48,095 nucleotides of DNA from an uncultured Schlesneria sp. (GTDB taxonomy: Bacteria; Planctomycetota; Planctomycetia; Planctomycetales; Planctomycetaceae), in the NCBI GenBank assembly GCA_903899985.1, contig CAIULL010000044.1:1-48095 (forward strand). The letters run 5' to 3'. The notes under the pieces are model-generated. The model was not told where the DNA came from. It did no database searches and was given only the letters and a program-made list of their open reading frames with translations. Numbering within the stretch: position 1 is the first letter of the stretch; each line of letters begins with the position of its first letter. Of the stretch, positions 1 through 7,251 are shown one piece after another. Both the position numbers and the translations under genes were made by a program.

Positions 1-149
1 GCACAGGCATGCGTTGGAAGATCCCAGGCGCCCAAGCCATCCTTGAACTTCGAACGATCCACATCAACGGAGACTGGGTTTCATTCCAAAGCTTCCGAAT
101 CCAAAGTGAAAACAAACGACTTTACCCATACACTATGAAGGAATTCTGA
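1..149 (+). pseudogene. ISKra4-like transposase, C-terminal fragment
   Basis: The frame running off the left edge ends at the TGA at 147-149 and gives about 48 residues. It contains GMRWKIPGAQAILELR, then HINGDWVSFQSF, and ends RLYPYTMKEF. From memory, the pattern G-M-R-W-x(3)-GAQA-x-L-x-LR followed by NGDW is the conserved C-terminus of ISKra4-family transposases. The rest of the gene lies outside the window, so I cannot tell whether the element is intact or a remnant. A CCCCTGGGG palindrome at 152-160 follows the stop and may belong to the element's end. No other transposase was recognised in the window. Confidence 0.7.
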
Positions 150-306
150 AACCCCTGGGGGTTGCCGGTTACACCCATTTGATTTTTCGTCGCTCAGTTG
201 TTTTCGCATCAACGGCGCGTTACGTCTTTCTCTCTCGAACCGAAGAAAGGCTTCGGTTTCGTGCTATCACCCTTGAACAATTTGCTTGAGAGAAGGAGCC
301 GACACA

Positions 307-1848
307 ATGCGGATCGGGATCACGTTACGAACCATGGTCAGAAGAAATGGATGGCTCGCCATCGCCATTGCGGCTGTTTTTATTGGCTCGACGGCGCAGG
401 CCGATGTCAAACTGCCGAACGTTTTCGGCGATCACATGGTTCTTCAGCAAGGACAACGGAACAAGGTCTGGGGACTGGCTGAAGCGGGCGAAGCGGTCAC
501 CGTTTCGATCAACGGGCAGAGCCAGACGGCAACCGCCGCTGCAGACGGCACGTGGCATGTCTTCATCGATCCCGTTCCAGTCGGTGGTCCTTATGCGTTT
601 ACGGTAAAAGGCAAGAACGAGATCAAGTTTTCCGACGTGCTGGTTGGCGAAGTCTGGGTTTGCTCGGGCCAGTCAAATATGCAATGGTCGGTCAATAACT
701 CGAACGACCCGGATATCGAAAAACTGGCCGCAAAATATCCAAAAATTCGGATGATCAACTTCCCGCAAATTGGTACGCAAGACGTTAAGTGGAGTCACGA
801 CGATCGCAAGTGGATGGTCTGTACCCCCGAAACGGTCGGTGGTTTCTCAGCCGTTGGATATTTCTTCGCCCGACAACTTCATCAAACGCTGGGTGTTCCC
901 GTCGGAATGATCAACAATGCCTGGGGTGGTTCTGCCTGCGAAGCCTGGATTCGCCGTGATCTTTTGAACGCTGATCCGCTCTATCAACCGCTGATGGACC
1001 GCTGGACTCAGATGGAATCCAAATATGCTGAGCTCGTGGCAAAAGGAAATGACCTGACCGATGAGCAGAAGAAGCAGTTACAGGGCTTGCAGAATCAAAT
1101 GGGTGGCAACAGCCGTCCGGCGAATATTTACAATGGCGTGCTGAAGTCACACATCGGCTACGGGATCAAAGGAGCGATCTGGTATCAGGGGGAATCGAAC
1201 GCGGGACGAGCCTACCAGTACCGCGACCTGTTTCCGCTGATGATCAAGAACTGGCGTGATGACTGGGGCCAGGGCGATTTCTCGTTCTATTGGGCTCAAC
1301 TGGCGGACTTCCAGAACGAACAACCTCAACCTGTGGAAAGCGCCTGGGCCGAATTGCGTGAAGCCCAGACGATGACAATGTCGAAACTGCCAAAGACGGG
1401 TGAAGCCGTCATCATCGACATCGGCGAGGGGAAAGACATTCACCCGAAAAACAAAGTCGATGTTGGTCGACGTCTCGCTCGCTGGGCATTGGCCAAGGAT
1501 TACGGAGTGGCCATTCCCTTCCATAGTCCGCAATACAAATCGATGACGAAGACTGATAACAAGATTGTCCTTACCTTCGATTATGTGGATGGCGGCTGGC
1601 GTCCGTTCGACGTCAAGGAACCGCGTGGATTCGCCATCGCGGGTGAAGACAAGAAGTTCGTCTGGGCGACCGCAAACGTGTTGAAAGATAACACGATTGA
1701 AGTATCGAGCGATCAAGTCGCCAACCCTGTCGCCGTCCGCTATGGATGGGCTGATAACCCAGTCGTCAACATGTTTGACGGAGCGGGCCTGCCGCTGACG
1801 CCATTCCGTACCGACGATTGGCCAGGAACAACGATCAACAACAAATGA
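307..1848 (+). CDS. Secreted sialate O-acetylesterase-like SGNH hydrolase
   Basis: Predicted 513-residue exported esterase, likely removing O-acetyl groups from sialic acid or plant-type polysaccharides. The ATG at 307 is preceded by AGAAGGAG at 291-298 with an 8-base spacer, so I prefer it to the in-frame start at 286. A hydrophobic stretch (WLAIAIAAVFIGSTAQA) forms a signal peptide. CSGQSNMQW holds the GQSNM nucleophile serine of the sialate O-acetylesterase (SASA) family. GAIWYQGESNAG is the second conserved block, and DIHPKNK carries the catalytic Asp-x-x-His-like pair. A beta-rich N-terminal part precedes the hydrolase domain, as in long family members. It stands alone and ends at a strong terminator. 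The substrate cannot be read from the sequence. Confidence 0.9.
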   Translation: MRIGITLRTMVRRNGWLAIAIAAVFIGSTAQADVKLPNVFGDHMVLQQGQRNKVWGLAEAGEAVTVSINGQSQTATAAADGTWHVFIDPVPVGGPYAFTVKGKNEIKFSDVLVGEVWVCSGQSNMQWSVNNSNDPDIEKLAAKYPKIRMINFPQIGTQDVKWSHDDRKWMVCTPETVGGFSAVGYFFARQLHQTLGVPVGMINNAWGGSACEAWIRRDLLNADPLYQPLMDRWTQMESKYAELVAKGNDLTDEQKKQLQGLQNQMGGNSRPANIYNGVLKSHIGYGIKGAIWYQGESNAGRAYQYRDLFPLMIKNWRDDWGQGDFSFYWAQLADFQNEQPQPVESAWAELREAQTMTMSKLPKTGEAVIIDIGEGKDIHPKNKVDVGRRLARWALAKDYGVAIPFHSPQYKSMTKTDNKIVLTFDYVDGGWRPFDVKEPRGFAIAGEDKKFVWATANVLKDNTIEVSSDQVANPVAVRYGWADNPVVNMFDGAGLPLTPFRTDDWPGTTINNK

Positions 1849-1892
1849 TCGGTTGATAAGTTCCGGATCGGCATTTTTAGATTGGACAAAAG

Positions 1893-1930
1893 CCCCGCTT
1901 GCCAAACGAAAGGCAAGCGGGGATTTTCTT
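1893..1930 (+). terminator. Rho-independent terminator after the esterase gene
   Basis: Perfect 11-bp stem, CCCCGCTTGCC (1893-1903) with GGCAAGCGGGG (1912-1922), loop AAACGAAA, followed by ATTTTCTTTC. It lies 45 bases after the esterase stop and matches a classic intrinsic terminator reading plus-strand. Confidence 0.88.
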
Positions 1931-1983
1931 TCAAAGTCTCCTTCTCGCTTCGCGCGCAGGCGACTTTTGGCTGAAGTATCAAA

Positions 1984-2020
1984 GAGCACTGCTTGACCGG
2001 GTATGGTCAAACAGTGGCAC
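1984..2020. repeat. Dispersed hairpin repeat, copy 1
   Basis: Reads GAGCACTGCTTGACC, a short loop, then GGTCAAACAGTGGCAC. The arms 1987-1998 and 2005-2016 pair over 11 of 12 positions, with one C/A mismatch. The outer context (GAGC on one side, GGCAC on the other) matches the copies near 11.36, 11.42, 15.7 and 21.47 kb. It lies in the 357-base gap between the esterase and the disordered protein. Apart from this repeat and the terminator I see nothing recognisable in that gap. Confidence 0.7.
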
Positions 2021-2205
2021 AAGCGTTAACATTTGTTCCGATTCCTCCTGCGAAAAATCCGCCGGAGTGTTGCCTGCGGACCTCGTAACATCCTGTCACT
2101 GTTGCAGAAGATTCCGTGAATCGCCATAGTTCAGGTTAATTGTGGCGGGTATTCATTGGAAGTTGCCCACCCGAACAACGAATTCACAAGCACCAGCAAG
2201 TACAC

Positions 2206-3792
2206 ATGGCCAATCCTGCACAGCGCGGTCCCGCTCCTGACGATGATTCCTGGGGCAAAATTGCCACAGATTTGTTTGGGATTCAATTCAACGACGACGA
2301 TGATTTTGAACTCCCTGATGATCAGGCTCCCGTTGCGAAGACTCCAACTGTTTCCCCTGTGATCGCTCCAGCGGTCAGCAAGGCCCCCGAAGAGACTGTC
2401 CATCACAAACATGTGGACGAAGTCGAAGAAGTCGCGGCCGAAGAACCAGCTCCCGACAAAAAGGGAAAGGTCGCCGGAAACGAAGATCACGACGAATTCT
2501 GGGATATCCTCGAATCGTGGAACTGGGACGAATCTGCGAAGGGTGCCTCAGCTCCCAAAAAGACCGACGATTCGCGTGGCCGCAGGTCTCGGCAGGAACC
2601 GGCTGCACCCGAGCCACGTCGCAGTCATCGGGAAGATGCTCCCCGCCGCGAAGAAACTCATCAACGTCGTGAAGAGCCTGCTGCCCGCCGTGAAGAACCA
2701 GCCGCCCGGCGGGAAGAACCTTCACGACGGGAAGAGGCACCGCCACGCGACGAAAAGCGGCGGGAAGAAAAACGACGGGAAAGCCCCGACCGGCCGCGAC
2801 GCCGAGACGCTGAACCTGTGCAGGAGACGACCACTTCCGACGATGAAGCTCGAAAGAGTCGATCACAACGTGAGGAAACTCGACGCGAACGTCCGGCCCG
2901 TGCCGAACAACCACCGCGAACTCGTCGACCTGAAGCAGATCGACCAGCCGCCGAACGTCCCCCGGCGGAACGTCGCCCCGAGCGATCAAGCGATCGACCG
3001 CGGACACGCGAAGTTCCATCGGCATTCGTAGGAGATGAATTCGGTTCAGGTGTTGATGAACCTTTAGAACCACCACGTTCACGCCACGCTCATCCGGTCC
3101 GTAAGCGTGAAGAGCCACCCGCTCCACCACAGCGAAAGCCGGCCCCTGCACGGCGGCCCAAACCTGTGGATGATTTCGAGGGTGATCTGTTCGTCGAAGA
3201 ATTCGAAGAAGAAGCCATCGAAGAAGAAGCCGACGATTTCGTTGAGCAATCTGCGTCTGATGCCGATTCGGATGACAACGAAAACGCGCCTCCTCGCCGA
3301 CGACGACGTCGCCGACGACGTGGTCGAGGCCGCTCGACTTCAGACATCACCGCCAGCACGTCTGATCAAGAGATCGAAGAATCGACGGATGTTGACGAAA
3401 CCGGATCTTTCGATGAATCGGATGAGGAATCTGCCGAAGTCGAACCGACCGACGATCAGGACGAAGAACAGGAAGTTCGCCGACCGCGACGACGACGTCG
3501 CCGACGAACTCGCCGGTCAGAGGCCGCACCCGTTTCTGAAATCGATCCCGATGAGTACGAGGAATCTTCCAACGAAGATGAATCGGACGAAGAACAAGAC
3601 GAAGTATTGGCCGGAGATGTCGACGCCGAATCGGAAGATCCCGATGAGGAAGTTGTTGTTCCCGTCAGCTACGAGGGGATTCCTACGTGGGAAGAAGCGA
3701 TTTCATACCTTGTGATCGTGCCACCGACGGAATCTCGCGGTCATCGCGGTCGCAGCGACGGAAACCGGCGTGACGATTCACGCAGACGCTGA
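2206..3792 (+). CDS. Highly charged, intrinsically disordered protein
   Basis: Unknown function, 528 residues from the ATG at 2206. The reading frame is open from 2140, but the MANPAQRGPAPDDDSWG start is the more natural N-terminus. The N-terminal ~90 residues are acidic. The middle has short Arg-Glu repeats such as RREEPAARREEPAARREE. The C-terminal half alternates acidic stretches with runs of eight to ten arginines (PPRRRRRRRRRRGRGR, and again near residue 430). A short folded-looking C-terminal piece, VSYEGIPTWEEAISYLV, precedes another Arg-rich tail. The arginine tracts beside acidic blocks suggest nucleic-acid or ribosome association, which is inference. The frame is supported by its stop-free length, but the codon use is repeat-driven. 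Other frames are also open here and are shadows. Confidence 0.75.
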   Translation: MANPAQRGPAPDDDSWGKIATDLFGIQFNDDDDFELPDDQAPVAKTPTVSPVIAPAVSKAPEETVHHKHVDEVEEVAAEEPAPDKKGKVAGNEDHDEFWDILESWNWDESAKGASAPKKTDDSRGRRSRQEPAAPEPRRSHREDAPRREETHQRREEPAARREEPAARREEPSRREEAPPRDEKRREEKRRESPDRPRRRDAEPVQETTTSDDEARKSRSQREETRRERPARAEQPPRTRRPEADRPAAERPPAERRPERSSDRPRTREVPSAFVGDEFGSGVDEPLEPPRSRHAHPVRKREEPPAPPQRKPAPARRPKPVDDFEGDLFVEEFEEEAIEEEADDFVEQSASDADSDDNENAPPRRRRRRRRRGRGRSTSDITASTSDQEIEESTDVDETGSFDESDEESAEVEPTDDQDEEQEVRRPRRRRRRRTRRSEAAPVSEIDPDEYEESSNEDESDEEQDEVLAGDVDAESEDPDEEVVVPVSYEGIPTWEEAISYLVIVPPTESRGHRGRSDGNRRDDSRRR

Positions 3793-3898
3793 TTTTGTAT
3801 GTTCATTCGAAGTTCCAGTCGTTTGAAGAGTTCCGTTGCCGATTGCGACTGATTTGGTGAAATTGTCGAGAGGCTCGTAGGGCTCGTTTGAGGTTTTC

Positions 3899-5194
3899 AT
3901 GTCCGAAAAACTCTGCCGGCTGGTGACGCTCGGCTGCAAAGTCAATCAGTACGAAACGCAACTCGTTCTTGAGGCACTGGAAAAGAACGGATTTCGGGAA
4001 GCGCGTGAAGGGGAAACGGCCGACCTTTGCGTCGTTAATACCTGCACCGTGACTTCAAATGCCGATTCGAGATCACGGCAGGTGATCCGTCAATTGGCCA
4101 AACACAATCCCGGAACCAGAACCCTGGTCATGGGCTGCTATGCCACCCGGGATTCTGACGCCGTCGCCCGTTTGCCATCTGTGTTTGAAGTGGTCACAGA
4201 CAAACGCGAATTGCCCGATATCCTGGGGCGACACGGTATCGTCGACATCCCCACCGGGATCAGTCGGTTTGAAGGGCGTCGTCGGGCGTATGTCAAAGTC
4301 CAGGATGGATGCATCCTTCGATGTACGTACTGCATCATCCCGCAGGTTCGTCCGGGCCTGCGCAGCCGCTCACCCGAAGACATTGAAGCGGAAGTGCGGC
4401 GACTGATCAAAAACGGTTACCGCGAAATCATTATTACGGGCGTGCATGTCGGGCATTATGGAGTCGACACGACGCGTGGACGTCTAGGCGTGCCTCCATT
4501 CCGGCTTCCCCACCTGCTAAAAAAGCTCGACAAGATTCCAGGAAATTGGCGGATGCGACTTTCCAGCATCGAAACAGCCGAAATCGACGAAGAATTCATC
4601 AAGGTTGCCGCCGATTGTGAACACCTTTGTCCGCAATTTCACCCGGCACTGCAAAGTGGTTCAAATACGGTCCTGCAACGAATGCGACGAAGGTATTCGG
4701 TCGAAAGTTTTCTTGGAAAACTTGACCGCATGCGCGAAGTTCTTGATCAACCCGCCTTTGCCACCGATGTCATTGTTGGATTTCCTGGCGAAACAGACGC
4801 CGAATTTGAAGAAACGCTCGAAACCTGCCGTCGAGCCGAGTTCATGAAAATTCACATTTTCCCCTTCAGTCCACGCACGGGAACGCCAGCGGCCGCGTAT
4901 CCCGATCAAGTTCACGGCACCATCTGCCAGGAAAGAATCACACGGCTGGAGCAACTGGAGCGGGAAATGGCAGAACGCTATTATGGTCTGCTTGTCGGCC
5001 GCAGTTTAGAGGTCATGGTTGAAGGATTATCCACGCGTGAGGGGTGGGTTTGCGGAACTGACAGAAGTTACGTTCCAGTGGAACTTCCTGGAACACCGGA
5101 CGACATCGGACGGATGTGTCGCGGCAAAGGGGTACGAGCCACGCGGCAGTTCCTCGAAGCCGATCGAGAGGGTTCCAAGAATGTCATTGCATGA
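3899..5194 (+). CDS. mtaB: MtaB-type tRNA methylthiotransferase (radical SAM)
   Basis: Adds a methylthio group to N6-threonylcarbamoyladenosine at position 37 of tRNAs reading ANN codons. At 431 residues it has the family length. The N-terminal UPF0004 domain shows the three iron-sulfur cysteines: C13 in LGCKVNQYE, C49 in VVNTCTV and C80 in MGCYA. The radical SAM motif CxxxCxxC is C138-C142-C145 in CILRCTYC. The later blocks GVHVGHYG and VIVGFPGE are typical, and a C-terminal TRAM-like tail follows. The GCKVNQYET N-terminus favours MtaB over MiaB or RimO. The gene overlaps the next one by 14 bases, suggesting co-transcription with the STAS and FmdD-like genes. Confidence 0.93.
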   Translation: MSEKLCRLVTLGCKVNQYETQLVLEALEKNGFREAREGETADLCVVNTCTVTSNADSRSRQVIRQLAKHNPGTRTLVMGCYATRDSDAVARLPSVFEVVTDKRELPDILGRHGIVDIPTGISRFEGRRRAYVKVQDGCILRCTYCIIPQVRPGLRSRSPEDIEAEVRRLIKNGYREIIITGVHVGHYGVDTTRGRLGVPPFRLPHLLKKLDKIPGNWRMRLSSIETAEIDEEFIKVAADCEHLCPQFHPALQSGSNTVLQRMRRRYSVESFLGKLDRMREVLDQPAFATDVIVGFPGETDAEFEETLETCRRAEFMKIHIFPFSPRTGTPAAAYPDQVHGTICQERITRLEQLEREMAERYYGLLVGRSLEVMVEGLSTREGWVCGTDRSYVPVELPGTPDDIGRMCRGKGVRATRQFLEADREGSKNVIA

Positions 5195-5579
5195 TTTCAA
5201 ACCCGTTCACTTCACGATCGAAGAACGACCGCCTGTTGTCCTGGCGATCATGGTGCGGTCGAGTCTCTCGGAAGAAGACAACATTGAAGAGTTTGGATCT
5301 GAACTGAATCAATTGGTGGACAACTACGGTTGTCAGTGGCTTGCGCTCGATCTTGGCAAAGTCTCGCTGCTGACGAGTTCTGCCGTTGGCAAATTGATCG
5401 CCCTTCATCGATCGCTTCATCGTCGCAACGGTCGCCTGGTGATGTGCGGTGTCAACAGCGTGATTACAGATGTTTTTGAAACCGCGAAGTTGAGTGACTA
5501 TTTTCATCTGACCTCAACCGTGGACCAGGCCGTTGGTCATTTAATTCAAGCCAGATTGCAGACCCCGCCGACCTCGTGA
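5181..5579 (+). CDS. STAS-domain anti-sigma factor antagonist-like protein
   Basis: A 132-residue single STAS domain protein. I use the ATG at 5181 (MSLHDFKPVHF). The longer frame from 5019 lies inside mtaB and adds only mtaB-antisense-like residues. The core LALDLGKVSLLTSSAVGKL carries the Asp/Ser region where anti-anti-sigma factors such as SpoIIAA are phosphorylated, followed by RRNGRLVMCGV and FETAKLSDYF, which are standard STAS elements. Partner-switching regulation is the family role, but no kinase, phosphatase or sigma gene is nearby. It starts inside the end of mtaB, and the FmdD-like gene begins 8 bases after its stop. Confidence 0.85.
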   Translation: MSLHDFKPVHFTIEERPPVVLAIMVRSSLSEEDNIEEFGSELNQLVDNYGCQWLALDLGKVSLLTSSAVGKLIALHRSLHRRNGRLVMCGVNSVITDVFETAKLSDYFHLTSTVDQAVGHLIQARLQTPPTS

Positions 5580-5587
5580 AAGACAAT

Positions 5588-5935
5588 ATGGCAGAAACAT
5601 TCATTCTCATCCCCGGCCGCACCAGCGATCAGGGCTGCGGAATCAGTGAGGGCAAGTTTCTTGAGAAATACCAGAAGGAAATTAACACCCTTCAGGTCGC
5701 TCCCGGCGATATGACGCGGCTTGGACTGAAAGATGGAGACCGCGTCCGCTTGACGGCCGAACAAGGTCAGGTCGTGGAAGTCGCTGTGACTCCCGCCAAG
5801 CAGGATGAACTTCCGGAAGGAATCTTGTTCATCGCTTACGGAGACGTCTCCAGCCGACTGATGGGAGGCGACACGCACGGCTCGGGCATGCCAACCAGCA
5901 AAGGGATGGATGTCCAATTGGAAGTTCTTCGTTAA
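5588..5935 (+). CDS. Formylmethanofuran dehydrogenase subunit D-like, molybdopterin-binding domain
   Basis: A 115-residue protein matching the small MopB C-terminal domain that methanogens encode as FmdD/FwdD, the part that helps hold the Mo/W-bis(pterin) cofactor of FmdB/FwdB. Visible features: the N-terminal IPGRTSDQGCGISEGKF, LQVAPGDMTRLGLKDGDRVRL typical of molybdopterin dinucleotide-binding domains, and the C-terminal GDTHGSGMPTSKG that I associate with FmdD. The ATG at 5588 is preferred over the GTG at 5576. It belongs to a tight mtaB-STAS-fmdD run and converges on hypC 22 bases away; fhcB starts 1.3 kb downstream. A stand-alone D subunit implies a full two-part catalytic core together with FhcB. 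Confidence 0.8.
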   Translation: MAETFILIPGRTSDQGCGISEGKFLEKYQKEINTLQVAPGDMTRLGLKDGDRVRLTAEQGQVVEVAVTPAKQDELPEGILFIAYGDVSSRLMGGDTHGSGMPTSKGMDVQLEVLR

Positions 5936-5957
5936 CGTCACGCCAGGAACTTGATCG

Positions 5958-6200
5958 TCAATCCCCGACCTCAAGGTCACCCATCTCCGCTAGCGTCGCC
6001 AGCACTCGTTCGGCCTCAACCCGATCGATGATTGTCAGGGCAATGCCGGCATGCACCAGCACATAGTCTCCTTCATTTGCCTCGGGAACACAGGCCATCT
6101 GGCATCTCTTTTTCACACCGCCAAAGTCAATCTCGGCGCTGGCCATTAATGGGTCTCGGTCAACCCAGCGAGTCACACAACCCGGTATCCCAAGGCACAT
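5958..6200 (-). CDS. hypC: HypC/HybG-family hydrogenase maturation chaperone
   Basis: An 80-residue protein. The annotated start is the ATG at 6200, which gives MCLGIPGCV. HypC proteins need Cys2 right after the initiator Met, so the GTG two codons upstream (6206) is unlikely. GDYVLVHAGIALTIID matches the conserved YV-x-VHxG-A-x-x-(I/L) block. In known systems HypC works with HypD to assemble the Fe(CN)2CO group of NiFe hydrogenases. It lies 2 bases after hypB on the same strand. hypA, hypD, hypE, hypF and hydrogenase subunits are not in the window. Its position between the FmdD-like gene and fhcB is unexpected. Confidence 0.9.
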   Translation of the reverse strand: MCLGIPGCVTRWVDRDPLMASAEIDFGGVKKRCQMACVPEANEGDYVLVHAGIALTIIDRVEAERVLATLAEMGDLEVGD

Positions 6201-6202
6201 GA

Positions 6203-6871
6203 TCACACTTCCGTCAGTAGCTGGCGTCGTCGATCAGTGAGAAACTCGCACCACGCGCGGACACCTTCACCGGTCGAGGCCGAAACGGGCATGACCGGCA
6301 GGCCGGCATGAACGCGATGAGCATCCTCCGTCACGGCACTCACCGAAAACGGGACGTACGGCAGCAGGTCGACCTTATTAATCACACAAGCCTGACTCGT
6401 GCGAAATGCCTTGGGATATTTCCCCGGCTTGTCGTCCCCCTCTGTGACACTCAGCACCACGACGCGAAGGTGCTCACCAAGATCGTGTGACGCAGGACAG
6501 ACCAGGTTCCCGACATTTTCAATAATCAGGAATTCGATCCCTTGCAAGTTCAGCTGCTCCCAACCCGCCAGCACCAGTGGCAATTCCAGATGACAGGCTC
6601 CGCCCGTCGTCAATTGTTTGACCGGAACAAACGGAGCCAATCGCTCGGCATCACGATCGGTCGCAATGTCTCCCACAAGCACTGCCATGCGTGGCCGATC
6701 GGCCCAATGTCTGGCCATCGCCTGCAACAATGACGTCTTGCCCGCTCCTGGCGACGAGATCATATTCACACAGAGGATACGACGCTCCGTCAACGTCTGT
6801 CGCCACGCAGCAGCTTCCGCTCGCCGTCGACTTTGAAGATCAAGCTGAACCGGAATCGTTTCGATACTCAC
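6203..6871 (-). CDS. hypB: HypB-family GTPase, nickel insertion protein
   Basis: G3E-type GTPase that delivers nickel during NiFe hydrogenase maturation. I choose the GTG at 6871 (222 residues) because GAGGA lies about 5 bases upstream; the frame also permits a TTG at 6886. The P-loop is ISSPGAGKT (about residues 38-46). GGACHLE holds the Cys-His pair (C93, H94) and ENVGNLVCP the third ligand (C125) of the G-domain metal site. NKVDLLPY is the guanine-specificity motif. The N-terminal CxxCGC-type nickel site and the histidine-rich stretch of some HypBs are absent. The gene leads a two-gene hypBC unit inside a C1-metabolism region. Confidence 0.9.
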   Translation of the reverse strand: MSIETIPVQLDLQSRRRAEAAAWRQTLTERRILCVNMISSPGAGKTSLLQAMARHWADRPRMAVLVGDIATDRDAERLAPFVPVKQLTTGGACHLELPLVLAGWEQLNLQGIEFLIIENVGNLVCPASHDLGEHLRVVVLSVTEGDDKPGKYPKAFRTSQACVINKVDLLPYVPFSVSAVTEDAHRVHAGLPVMPVSASTGEGVRAWCEFLTDRRRQLLTEV

Positions 6872-7251
6872 GTCAATCCTCGTCAAGGTTTTTCTGAATC
6901 TTTGGCGTAACCGCTAATCGATGTCAACTCGTCACCAGGACTTTTATACAGCTTATACCCCGTCATCCCGATTGACGCACAGCAAGCACTTTGTTTTTGC
7001 CCCCGTCGATGAACTTCGCGACAGACGTGCCCAGCCCTCGAAGGGCCAACCCGGATTCGTCATCCAAGCCGTTGCTACGAACAAGCAGCCAGCTTTGATT
7101 TCTAATTCGTTTGACAAATCGACACTTGCAGTTGCGTCAGTTCCCTCGCCGGACAAGAATGGGCTTCCACGAAATCTCTTCCCCAAGTATTGATGATTCA
7201 TTCAGTTTCCTGATCGCAGTGCAACGAGGTTATTCGTAAGGCGAATTTCCC
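6872..7251. other. Divergent intergenic region between hypB and fhcB
   Basis: About 380 bases with only short overlapping frames on both strands and no recognised protein. It should carry the divergent promoters of hypBC and fhcBAD, but I cannot place -35/-10 boxes with confidence. Just before fhcB, ATTCG (7232-7236) can pair with CGAAT (7242-7246) around a TAAGG loop. This is a small hairpin that would present the likely ribosome-binding bases. Confidence 0.4.

Noticed and set aside
2375-3151. Minus-strand frame opposite the disordered protein
   Set aside because: Arg-rich codons on the plus strand leave few stops on the other strand; no gene-like features.
5958-6871. Complete hydrogenase maturation operon
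   Set aside because: Only hypB and hypC are present; no other hyp or hydrogenase genes in the window.
6921-7201. Short frames in the hypB-fhcB gap on both strands
   Set aside because: They overlap each other, lack ribosome sites and recognisable motifs.
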